Positions 46,709 through 55,000 of a stretch of 64,000 bases of DNA are shown one piece after another. A program made the position numbers and the translations under genes. How positions within the stretch are numbered: the stretch's first letter is position 1; the number at the start of each line of letters is the position of its first letter. The stretch is from Anammoximicrobium sp964486845 (GTDB lineage: Bacteria; Planctomycetota; Planctomycetia; Pirellulales; Pirellulaceae), in NCBI GenBank assembly GCA_964486845.1, contig CAZAQY010000005.1, positions 29,879 through 93,878 of the forward strand. Direction: 5' to 3'. Below the pieces are notes generated by a model. That model had not been told where the DNA came from. It saw only the letters and a list, made by a program, of their open reading frames with translations, and did no database searches.

Positions 46709-47911
46709 ATGGCTCCTGGCGCAAATCCAAATGCCCAGCCGCTGGCTGGACGGCGAGTCGCTTTCTTGGGCAAGCTGGGAGGAGTGACCAAGCGTGAAGC
46801 GCAACAGCTGGTCCGGCAGCAGGGCGGCACTCCGGTGGACAAGCCGTATCCGGACGCAGACCTGATTGTGATCGGCGCAGATGAACTGCCGCTCAGCGAC
46901 GCCGAGGACCTGGTGGGCGAGGCGATGCGACAGGCCGCTGCGGAAGGCCAGATCGAAATCATCGGCGAAACGCAGCTGTGGCAGCGTCTGGGCCTGATGG
47001 AAAGCGAACAGAACGTGCGCCGGTTGTACACGCCGGCGATGCTGGCCGACCTGCTGGACGTCTCCGTGGCGACGATTCGCCGCTGGCACCGGCGGGGCCT
47101 GATCGTACCGGCGCGCGAGGTCCGCCGATTGCCCTATTTCGATTTCCAGGAGGTGGCCACGGCGCGGCGGCTGGCCCAGTTGCTGGCGGCGGGCATTTCC
47201 CCGGTGGCGATCGAAAAGAAACTCGCCGACCTGTCTCGTTTCGTACCGGAAGTCGAGCGGCCGCTGGCCCAACTGTCGGTGATCGTCGAGGGGCGCCAGT
47301 TGCTGCTGCGGCAGGGCGAAGGCTTGATCGAGCCCGGCGGTCAGATGCGGTTCGATTTCGAAGCGTTTGAGAATCTGGCCGAGTCTCCGGAAACGGCGTC
47401 GCTTGCCGCCCCAACCTTGTCGTTCGAGGAGCACATCGCCGAACGGACCCCGCCGCCCACCTCGGAAGAAGCCCAGGCGATGGCGGCGCACCTGGAAGAC
47501 GAAGGCCGCCTGGAAGACGCCCTGGAGATGTACCGCGTGGCGGCGTCGGCCGGCGGCCCGAACCCGGAGGTCTGCTTTCAGTTGGCCGAGTTGATGTACC
47601 GCCTGGGCGATCTGGCCGGGGCTCGAGAGCGCTACTACATGGCCATCGAATTGGACGAGAACTATGTCGAGGCTCGCGCCAATCTGGGCTGTGTGCTGGC
47701 CGAACTCGGCCAGCCGGAACTGGCGATTTCCGCCTTCCAGGGCGCGCTCAAGTACCATCCCGACTTCCCCGACGTCCACTTCCATCTGGCCCGCACCCTG
47801 GACGAGCTGGGCCGGCGGGAGGCAGCCGAGAACCATTGGCGGGAGTTCTTGGACCTGGCCCCCGACAGCCCCTGGGCGCAAGAAGCGGAGAACCGGCTGG
47901 GAGGGGCTTGA
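46709..47911 (+). CDS. BRCT-MerR-TPR multidomain protein
   Basis: Encodes 400 aa. Residues about 10-95 resemble a BRCT domain (GRRVAFLGKLGGVTKREA, ADLIVIGADE), as at the end of NAD+-dependent DNA ligase. Residues about 105-172 are a MerR-type helix-turn-helix (YTPAMLADLLDVSVATIRRW, then RRGLIVP), which binds DNA. Residues about 250-395 contain four to five tetratricopeptide repeats (EGRLEDALEMYRVAA, NYVEARANLGCVLAELGQPE). AGAGGAA upstream supports the start. The BRCT-HTH-TPR order suggests a DNA-binding protein that also binds phosphoproteins or DNA ends and assembles a protein complex. It may link transcription with DNA repair, but this is inference. Confidence 0.82.
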   Translation: MAPGANPNAQPLAGRRVAFLGKLGGVTKREAQQLVRQQGGTPVDKPYPDADLIVIGADELPLSDAEDLVGEAMRQAAAEGQIEIIGETQLWQRLGLMESEQNVRRLYTPAMLADLLDVSVATIRRWHRRGLIVPAREVRRLPYFDFQEVATARRLAQLLAAGISPVAIEKKLADLSRFVPEVERPLAQLSVIVEGRQLLLRQGEGLIEPGGQMRFDFEAFENLAESPETASLAAPTLSFEEHIAERTPPPTSEEAQAMAAHLEDEGRLEDALEMYRVAASAGGPNPEVCFQLAELMYRLGDLAGARERYYMAIELDENYVEARANLGCVLAELGQPELAISAFQGALKYHPDFPDVHFHLARTLDELGRREAAENHWREFLDLAPDSPWAQEAENRLGGA

Positions 47912-48140
47912 GCCCAATGCCAACGCGGCGTCGTCTTGCAGGCTTGACGTTTTGCGTGTCGAAAAGCGCTATCGACACAGACTTGTAAGAATTCGTCACC
48001 ACCGATTGAAGCAGAACTGCCAGACGTTAACATGGGCATTCGCCTGTATGCGACAAAAGGGAAGTAGCCGACTCCGCTGGATGGTTGGGTTTGTCCGGTC
48101 GCTTCGGTTGGTTCTTCCTCCTCTGTCCGCGTTTGCACAG

Positions 48141-48191
48141 TAATCCATCAATTCGTGTCGTCATCGTAGGGTTGTTCAGGAGAACTCGCTT
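48141..48191 (+). promoter_or_regulatory. Leader shared by both giant surface-protein genes
   Basis: The 51 bases before the first giant gene match the 51 before the second (54950-55000) at 29 positions without gaps by my count, including CATC, GTGTC, TTGTT and the AGGAG site. The identity continues into the first codons. This implies either duplicated regulation or descent from a common leader. Confidence 0.5.
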
Positions 48192-51100
48192 ATGTCCCTT
48201 CGCCGCATTCGATGTAGATTGGAGTCCTGCGCGGAAAACCGCTCGAAACGGCGCGCCGCCAAGCAGGTGAGCACCGTCGCCCGCCGGGCGTTGCTCTTTG
48301 AACCTCTCGAAGACCGCCGGCTGTTGGCCGATATGCTGTGGATCGCGAGTTCGTCTGGCAACTGGAACGTGGCAGCGAATTGGATCGACCTGTCGAACGG
48401 ACACGCTCGCGTGCCCACCAGCCTTGACGTGGCCGTATTCGACACCACCCGGTCGTACAAGTCCACCTCGGGTAGCAACTCCAACGCCACGATCGACGCC
48501 ACGTCAAATGTCGCCGGCATGTCCGTGGCAAACTATTCGGGCACGATCACCCAGAATGCCCTGAGAAATCTGACTGTCGGGGCCAGCGGCTTCAGTCAGG
48601 CTGCCGGCACATTCCAGGCCGGCGCCAATCTGGATGTGAACGGCAACTTCACGCTCTCGGGCGGCAGCTTCACCGCTCCAGGCAGCGGCAGCAGCTTTAC
48701 CGTAGCTGGCAATTTCAGCGCCAGCGGGGGTGCCTTCACGCACAATTCCGGGACGGTAACGTTCGACGGCAGCGGTACGCAGATGCTGGACAGCGGCGCG
48801 GCGAGCTTCAACGCGGTCAGGCATAGCGGGACGGGCACGCTGCAGTTGGTCGCCAACGACCTGACGACGGCGGGAACCTTCACGCAGACCTCGACAGGGA
48901 CGTTCGACATCAACGGCAGGGCGTGCAGCCTGAACACGCTGACCCTGACCGGCGGCACGATCGCGGATACCAATGCGACACCTGGCCAGATCACCAGCTC
49001 GAACGCCTTTGATCTGCAATACGGGACCGTAAGCGCGAAGCTGGCTGGCGGCGTGGGCCTGAACAAGACGACCACCAGCACGGTCACCCTGTCCGGGGCC
49101 AATGCCTATACTGGTGCGACGCAGGTGCAACGTGGAGTCTTGAGAGTCCTAAGCAGCACCTCGCTGGGCACGAGCGACGGAACGACCTCGGTCTCGTCGG
49201 TCGCGACCCTGCAGATCCACGGGACGGGGCTGAGTTTCGCCGAGGACTTGAACACGCTCGCCGGCACCCTGACGACCACCGCAGACTTCGGCGTGAGCGG
49301 TCAAAACACGTGGACCGGCAAGATCACGCTGGACAGTGGAAGCAAGATCAGCCCCACGGCCGCCCAGACGCTAACCGTCAGCGGCCAGGTCACAGGCACC
49401 GGTCCGTTGACTCTGGCTGACGTGGGCATCCTGGTTCTGTCGAACACCAGTCCGACCGATGTGAACAACTACACCGGCGGGACGTTGATCAGCAGCGGCA
49501 GGCTCAAGGTCGGCGCGGCTGGCGTGATTCCCGACGACAGGGTGACCGTCAACGGGTACTTCGATTTGAACGGGATCAGCGAAGGCATCGGGGCCCTGGA
49601 GGGCAGCGGTAGCGGTCGAGTCATGAGCACCGCGGCGGGAACCGCCACGCTGACGATCGGCTTGGACAATGGCGACGGCAATTTCTTGGGGAATATTCAA
49701 GACGGCACTAGCGATCCTTCCCACAAGTTGGCCCTGACCAAGACGGGCACCGGCACGCAGACGCTCAGTGGTGTTGGTGCGGGGAGCGACAACAGCTACA
49801 CCGGCCAGACGTACGTGGAAAACGGCACGCTCGCATTGAACAAGGCGCCCCCCGCATACCCGAATGTCCGAATCGCGGTTTCCTCGCACGTCGTGATCGT
49901 CGGCGACGGTACGAATGCGGCAGTCCTGAAGCTGCTCGAGAGGGACCAGATTTCGGAATTTGCGGACGTCGAAGTCAGGGCGGGTGCAACGTTCCTGTTG
50001 AACGGGAAGAACGAGACCTTCGACACCCTGAATGGCGTCGGGCTAGTGACCAATAACTCCGATACCGGCGCCACGCTGACGCTGGGCTATGGCGGTGACC
50101 TTCCGGGTTCCTTCTTGGGCGTCATGCAAGACGGGACCGGCGCCGGCCCGTTGTCGCTCACCAAGATGGGCGACGGAATTCAGTCGCTCGGCGGCAATTC
50201 TCCCAATACGTTCACCGGGACCACCACCGTCACCGGGGGAACGCTCGTCCTGAACAAGACTCCCGGCGTCAACGCCCTGGGAGGCAACATCACGATCGGC
50301 GACAGCAACGGCACGGATACCCTGCGGTTGGGCGCCTCGGATCAGATTCCGGACGCCGCCGCTGTTACCTTCACCTCCGGCACGGTGGGCGACAACGGGG
50401 TCTTCGATCTGAACGGGTACGATGAAACCGTGGGCAAGCTCATCAGCATCGGCGATCGACATCACAGCATTACGAACACCGCGGTGGGGACTTCCACGCT
50501 GACCGTCAACGCGGCCAGCGGAGACGACTCGACGTTCACCGGCAGGATCACCAACGGGGACGAGGAAAAGGCGCGAGAGGACCAAGTCGAGGTGGTCGCC
50601 TTGACCAAGACCGGCACGGGCACCCTGACGCTCAGCGGCACTGCGACGAACACGTACACCGGCGAGACCGACATCCAGGCCGGCACGTTGGCCCTGGCGG
50701 CCGCTTCGGTCAACAACATCCCCGCCTCGACGCTGATCACCGTCCGGGCGGGAGCCGTGCTGGACGTGCTGGGCTTGAACAGCAACGCGATCGCCTTGGC
50801 CAACGGGCAAACGCTCCAAGGCTACGGCCGCGTCGAGGGTCTGGTCACTGCGCGGCTCGGCTCGACCGTCTCGCCGGGGATCATTCCCGACCCGCAGGGC
50901 GCCAATCCGGGGCGTTTGACCACCGGCGGAGCCACCTTCCAGACCAAATCGAACTACGTGGTCGACATTGAAGGGCGCGAGGCGGGCAGCAAGTACGACC
51001 AACTCCGGGTCAATGGCCCGGTGACCATCCTGGACGGCGCCGTTCTGCAGACGCCCGGTACCTTCCTGCCGTCGGCCGGCGACGAATTCGTCATCATCGA

Positions 51101-54100
51101 CAACGACGGCACCGACGCCGTCACGTTAGGCGACGGGGACCGCGGCTTCAACAATCTCCCCGAGGGCGGGGTTTACGACAGCAATTTCCGGGGAACCGGC
51201 TTGAGAGCCGTCATTTCGTACGTGGGCGGCGACGGCAACGACGTCGTTTTGAAATTCCGATCCTCGGGGTTCCGGTTCGACTTCAACGGGTTCCACGGTT
51301 GCACGGCGCCGAACTACGTGCCTGTGGCCCCGGAACTGGTCAAGACCCCGTCGAACACCTACGGCTGGGACGCACCGATGGAGTCGTTCGAGCGGCCGGA
51401 AGGCTATCCGGCGCCGCACCCTACGGTCGATTTGCTGCTGTGGGACGGGCACATGGTCCAGTTGGACACCGTGCGGACGTTCCAGGTCGAAGTGGATACC
51501 AACACGACGTACCAAGTCTCGATTGCGACAGGTGACTGGGTGCATCCGCACGATTGGCAGCAGTTCCGGGCGTACGATCCGGGGAACGCCGGCAATCCGC
51601 TCTTCGACCAGACCAAGGTCGTCAGCACGCAAGCGGACGTCACGGAGTACACGACGGTGCGGTTCGAAGTACAGGTCGGGACCAGCGGCCTGCTGTATGT
51701 CCAGATCCGGGACCTCCCCAATCCGGTGCCGGGGGCAGAGACCAATCCAGCCACCGTCATCCTTGGCATGGATGTCCGCCCGATCGAGAACGTGAAGGTG
51801 ATCACGGTCGTTCCCCCGGCCGCCGGCGCGCTGCCCGCTGACGGTCTGACGGTGGACACCTACACCGGGTCGGGCGCGCCTCTCGATGCGTTGCTGACGG
51901 TGCGGGCGAGCAACAAGAACGAGTACTTCGAGCCTTCGGACCCCTCGAGCGACGTGACGGCGTCGAACCTGGGCACGATTACGGCGACGGACCAGGACAT
52001 GTACCGCACCTATACGCAGGTGTACTCGAATTCTAACGGTGATTTCACCTTCGATCTGCGGCGGCCGACGAGCACCGGGCCGGTTTTCATCACGGTCGAT
52101 CCAGCGCCGGGGCAGCACATCGTGCCGGCCGAGGGCGCCGGCAGAGTCTTGCCCGAAGATGCGTTTGGCATGTACCGGGGCACCCACACGCAGGAGTACG
52201 TGCTGCCCAGCACGCGACTGCTGGACTTCAACGCGGGCAGTGCGGTCACAGCGGCGGACTATCCGGGGACGCCGCCCGAAGACTACGTGGGCGTGCCGTT
52301 GACGCAGACCTACGACCTGACCACGACCAACGCCTTGGGCTGGAACGCGGCGCCCACGCCGCCGACGGCCCTGCCGCTGGCCAGTTTCGACCGCGGCGGC
52401 CCCGACGCGCTGCTGCGGGACGGGCACTACGGATACGACTCGGAGTTCCTGATCGACCTGCCGGCGGCGGACAACTACATCGTCAACACGGTGATCGGGG
52501 ACACGTCGCCGTTCTATCACGATCAGGTGCAGGTGATCGCAGAAGGGATCTTGCAGACTACGGTCAACACAACGGCGGGGCAATGGACGTCGTCCAGCTT
52601 TGTCGTCAACGTCCCGGCCGATCCGGACCCGCGGATCGCACCGCAACTGGACGTGCGGTTGCGGGACGCGGGCGGAGTGGACCCGCACTGGGTGCTGAGC
52701 GCGTTGCGGGTGCGGCCGGCGCCGGCCCAAGGGGACGAGATCCAAATCAACGGTCCGGCCGATCCGCTGGATGCGAACGGGACGACGGTGGATACGTACA
52801 CAGGGACGATTGCCGCCACCGCGGGCGAGGACGGGTACTTGCCGGACGGGGCCATGGTGACGGTGGCCACGACGCTGGGGACGATCGACCCGGCGCAGGA
52901 TCAGAGCACCACATACCAGGGCGTGCAGGTGCAGGTGACGGGCGGTCGCTTCAGCTTCCAGATCCGGCGTCCGTCGGGGACGGGCGGCAGCGGCAACGTG
53001 ACGGCGACGATCACGGCGCAGGAGGTGTTGGGGCGGAACCTGACCGACCCAAGTTCTCCCCCGGCGCAGGAGTACCAGCCGGCGCAGACCGCGGCCACCG
53101 TGCTGCGGTTCGACATGGGGTCCTCGGCGACGTACACGCAGCCGGGCTTCACGCACGTGGGACCGCGGGACATTTTCAGTGCGACGCGAGGCTACGGCTG
53201 GTCGACGCGGGTGGCGGCGGTGGACCGGCCCAACACGGGCTGGAGCGACTTGAACCGGGACTTGCACACGGGCAGCAACGCGACGTTCCAGGTGCAAGTG
53301 GGGCCGGGCAGCTACAACGTCCGGGTGTACCTGGCCAATCCGCTCGGCACGGGGGGATATCAGTACACCTACGACAACTTCAGCGTCACGGTCGAAGGCA
53401 GTGGGACGCAGGACGTGGCGCTGCTCGCTGCGGGTGCGGTCACGGTGCTCAACTTTTCAGGCGGCAACCCCGGCCCGGACAACATCCTGAACATCCAGTT
53501 CGTGGACCGGGGCGGCCAGAACTTTAACTGGGTCGTGTCGGGGATCGAGATTTCGTCGGGCACTCTGCCCGGTGCCATCAATCCGTTGCTGGCAGAAGGG
53601 ATCGCGCCGGCGCCGGCCCACGGCGGAGTGACGATCGACGACGCGATGCTGGCGCCGCTGGTGGCGGAAGCGGCCGCGCGGTGGTCGGCAGTGGACTTGA
53701 CGCCGGCCCAGCGGGCGGTGCTGTCGGACCTGCACGTCGGCGTGGGGCAACTGAGCGGCTCGACCCTGGGCCTGGCCGTGACCACGACGAACGACATCCG
53801 CATCGACAACGACGCGGCGGGCTGGGGATGGTCGGTGATCGGTGATCGGTCATTGGTCACTGGTCATTCGTCACTGGTCACTGGTCATTGGTCACTGGTC
53901 ACTGGTCATTGGTCGCTTGACGACGGACGAATGACAAATGACCCGGGACAAGTGACGAGTGGCGGCCTGGACCTGATGCACGTGTTGCTGCACGAGATCG
54001 GGCACTTGCTGGGATACGAGCACACGGATTCCGGCCTGATGGCGCCGATGCTGTCGGCGTCTCGGCTCGAGTCTTCGTCCTGGGGCGCCGATCCCGTATC

Positions 54101-54356
54101 CCGCATCCCGGATCTCGCATCCCGTCTGGACGACGTCTTCGCCGATCTGGAGCGAGGCGGCAGCGAGGAGTCGGGTTCGCTGTTGCTGGAGTCGCAGGAC
54201 ACGGGCGTGCTGGCGGCCGCGACGGTCCGGTCTAGCGACGAGGCGGTGCAAGCCCGCGTCCCGCGCCGCCATCGCCTGGAACGTTTCGAACGCGATCTGG
54301 ACACCTGGTTCGCCCAGTTGGCCGCCGCCGAAGAACCACTGACAAATGACCAATGA
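48192..54356 (+). CDS. Giant secreted protein with autotransporter-like repeats and C-terminal metzincin site
   Basis: Encodes 2054 aa; AGGAG at 48178-48182 supports the start. The N-terminus is basic and has FEPLEDRRLLA near 35-45, the planctomycete extracellular-protein signature. Residues about 50-1020 are beta-rich passenger-type repeats (TKTGTGTQTLSG at 516, TKMGDG near 656, TKTGTGTLTLSG near 804). From about 1026, three malectin-like or carbohydrate-binding-like modules (starting near 1026, 1342 and 1636) alternate with Ig-like segments. The C-terminus holds HEIGHLLGYEH at 1934-1944 followed by LMAPML: the zinc site and Met turn of matrixin-type metzincin proteases. A seven-base repeat is translated just before it (about 1886-1908). 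Probably a surface or secreted protease that binds glycans. Confidence 0.85.
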   Translation: MSLRRIRCRLESCAENRSKRRAAKQVSTVARRALLFEPLEDRRLLADMLWIASSSGNWNVAANWIDLSNGHARVPTSLDVAVFDTTRSYKSTSGSNSNATIDATSNVAGMSVANYSGTITQNALRNLTVGASGFSQAAGTFQAGANLDVNGNFTLSGGSFTAPGSGSSFTVAGNFSASGGAFTHNSGTVTFDGSGTQMLDSGAASFNAVRHSGTGTLQLVANDLTTAGTFTQTSTGTFDINGRACSLNTLTLTGGTIADTNATPGQITSSNAFDLQYGTVSAKLAGGVGLNKTTTSTVTLSGANAYTGATQVQRGVLRVLSSTSLGTSDGTTSVSSVATLQIHGTGLSFAEDLNTLAGTLTTTADFGVSGQNTWTGKITLDSGSKISPTAAQTLTVSGQVTGTGPLTLADVGILVLSNTSPTDVNNYTGGTLISSGRLKVGAAGVIPDDRVTVNGYFDLNGISEGIGALEGSGSGRVMSTAAGTATLTIGLDNGDGNFLGNIQDGTSDPSHKLALTKTGTGTQTLSGVGAGSDNSYTGQTYVENGTLALNKAPPAYPNVRIAVSSHVVIVGDGTNAAVLKLLERDQISEFADVEVRAGATFLLNGKNETFDTLNGVGLVTNNSDTGATLTLGYGGDLPGSFLGVMQDGTGAGPLSLTKMGDGIQSLGGNSPNTFTGTTTVTGGTLVLNKTPGVNALGGNITIGDSNGTDTLRLGASDQIPDAAAVTFTSGTVGDNGVFDLNGYDETVGKLISIGDRHHSITNTAVGTSTLTVNAASGDDSTFTGRITNGDEEKAREDQVEVVALTKTGTGTLTLSGTATNTYTGETDIQAGTLALAAASVNNIPASTLITVRAGAVLDVLGLNSNAIALANGQTLQGYGRVEGLVTARLGSTVSPGIIPDPQGANPGRLTTGGATFQTKSNYVVDIEGREAGSKYDQLRVNGPVTILDGAVLQTPGTFLPSAGDEFVIIDNDGTDAVTLGDGDRGFNNLPEGGVYDSNFRGTGLRAVISYVGGDGNDVVLKFRSSGFRFDFNGFHGCTAPNYVPVAPELVKTPSNTYGWDAPMESFERPEGYPAPHPTVDLLLWDGHMVQLDTVRTFQVEVDTNTTYQVSIATGDWVHPHDWQQFRAYDPGNAGNPLFDQTKVVSTQADVTEYTTVRFEVQVGTSGLLYVQIRDLPNPVPGAETNPATVILGMDVRPIENVKVITVVPPAAGALPADGLTVDTYTGSGAPLDALLTVRASNKNEYFEPSDPSSDVTASNLGTITATDQDMYRTYTQVYSNSNGDFTFDLRRPTSTGPVFITVDPAPGQHIVPAEGAGRVLPEDAFGMYRGTHTQEYVLPSTRLLDFNAGSAVTAADYPGTPPEDYVGVPLTQTYDLTTTNALGWNAAPTPPTALPLASFDRGGPDALLRDGHYGYDSEFLIDLPAADNYIVNTVIGDTSPFYHDQVQVIAEGILQTTVNTTAGQWTSSSFVVNVPADPDPRIAPQLDVRLRDAGGVDPHWVLSALRVRPAPAQGDEIQINGPADPLDANGTTVDTYTGTIAATAGEDGYLPDGAMVTVATTLGTIDPAQDQSTTYQGVQVQVTGGRFSFQIRRPSGTGGSGNVTATITAQEVLGRNLTDPSSPPAQEYQPAQTAATVLRFDMGSSATYTQPGFTHVGPRDIFSATRGYGWSTRVAAVDRPNTGWSDLNRDLHTGSNATFQVQVGPGSYNVRVYLANPLGTGGYQYTYDNFSVTVEGSGTQDVALLAAGAVTVLNFSGGNPGPDNILNIQFVDRGGQNFNWVVSGIEISSGTLPGAINPLLAEGIAPAPAHGGVTIDDAMLAPLVAEAAARWSAVDLTPAQRAVLSDLHVGVGQLSGSTLGLAVTTTNDIRIDNDAAGWGWSVIGDRSLVTGHSSLVTGHWSLVTGHWSLDDGRMTNDPGQVTSGGLDLMHVLLHEIGHLLGYEHTDSGLMAPMLSASRLESSSWGADPVSRIPDLASRLDDVFADLERGGSEESGSLLLESQDTGVLAAATVRSSDEAVQARVPRRHRLERFERDLDTWFAQLAAAEEPLTNDQ
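53832..53962. repeat. GGTCAYT (TGACCAN) heptamer array inside the giant gene
   Basis: From 53848 to 53914 about nine and a half units of GGTCAYT follow one another, the reverse complement of TGACCAN. From 53929 the other orientation appears (AATGACAAATGACCC, AAGTGACGAG). Because 3 x 7 = 21, translation gives the seven-residue repeat SLVTGHW. The array lies in frame between the beta-rich part and the zinc-site helix of the metzincin domain. Confidence 0.8.
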
Positions 54357-54380
54357 CCAGTGACCAGTGACCAATGACCC
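54338..54380. repeat. TGACCAN heptamer array containing the stop codon
   Basis: Six units (TGACAAA, TGACCAA, TGACCAG, TGACCAG, TGACCAA, TGACCC) span the end of the giant gene. The TGA of the second unit is its stop codon (54354-54356). Orientation is opposite to the array at 53.85 kb. Confidence 0.8.
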
Positions 54381-54385
54381 TCTTC

Positions 54386-54419
54386 AGAAGCCCGGCTTTC
54401 TCAGAAGGGCCGGGCTTCT
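54386..54419 (+). terminator. Perfect 11-bp hairpin after the first giant gene
   Basis: AGAAGCCCGGC (54386-54396) pairs exactly with GCCGGGCTTCT (54409-54419) around a 12-nt loop, 30 bp after the stop. It lacks a long T run, but the stem and position fit a transcription terminator. Confidence 0.65.
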
Positions 54420-54855
54420 CTGGTGGTGGGTGAAGACGCGGTGCCGTGAGTCATTCGCTCCGGGTGTATTTTACCACATTTATCTATCAACCCCTGCTTG
54501 ACAGGTCCCCGAAATTGTGTAGACAGGAGGGCGCGGAACGGGAGGCGTGCATCTCGTCCCACCTAAGCTCGCGGCTTGCACCGGAGTTGAATGGGCAAGC
54601 GGGCAGTCGAGATGGCAGGCAGAGAAGCAGGTAGACGTGTTGGCCCTCCTTTTCAAGCGCGTTCAAGCGCGTCGTTGGTCTGTCGTGAGTTCGCCGTGAT
54701 CGGGGCACCTCGGCGGCCTCGCCACAGCCTGGGGCAGGCGGCGCGCCGATCGAGCCAAGAAGTGTGGCGGGACGATTCCGCCCGATCGTCATGCGCGCGT
54801 TCGTGTCGCACGGCGACGGCCGGGCGAATCACTGACCGTTCCGTTCTTGTCTGCA

Positions 54856-54883
54856 ATCATCACGCGGAGCGTGATGGCTACTT
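54856..54883. repeat. ATCACGCGGAGCGTGAT palindromic repeat
   Basis: ATCACGC-GGA-GCGTGAT is a perfect palindrome with a 3-nt loop, followed by GGCTACTT. The second window copy (44467-44493) differs at a few positions. Likely a dispersed repeat of this genome. Confidence 0.75.
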
Positions 54884-55000
54884 GAGGGCGTCACGCCAAG
54901 ACCAGCCCGACGCGTCAGCGAAGGGAGGCGTGGGGCCGCGTTCGCGAAGCGATTCATCGAACTGTGTCATTGTCGCTGCATTGTTTGGGAGGAGTGATTC

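Larger units (their letters stand above)
54381..55000. other. Intergenic region between the giant genes
   Basis: About 620 bp holding the terminator hairpin, the palindromic repeat at 54856-54883 and the leader of the second giant gene (54950-55000). TTGACA at 54498-54503 is an isolated good -35 match, with a poor -10 (AGACAG) 17 bp later. No gene is convincing in between. Confidence 0.5.

Noticed and set aside
46316..47923. N-terminal half of a 1143-codon minus-strand frame ending in lepB
   Set aside because: This part is antisense to the BRCT-MerR-TPR gene and intergenic DNA; LepB motifs begin only after 46315.
51126..53297. 723-codon minus-strand frame inside the first giant gene
   Set aside because: Arg/Val/His-rich antisense shadow of repetitive beta-rich coding sequence.
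53848..53914. CRISPR-like array
   Set aside because: Units are 7 bp with no spacers, and the array is translated in frame inside a gene.
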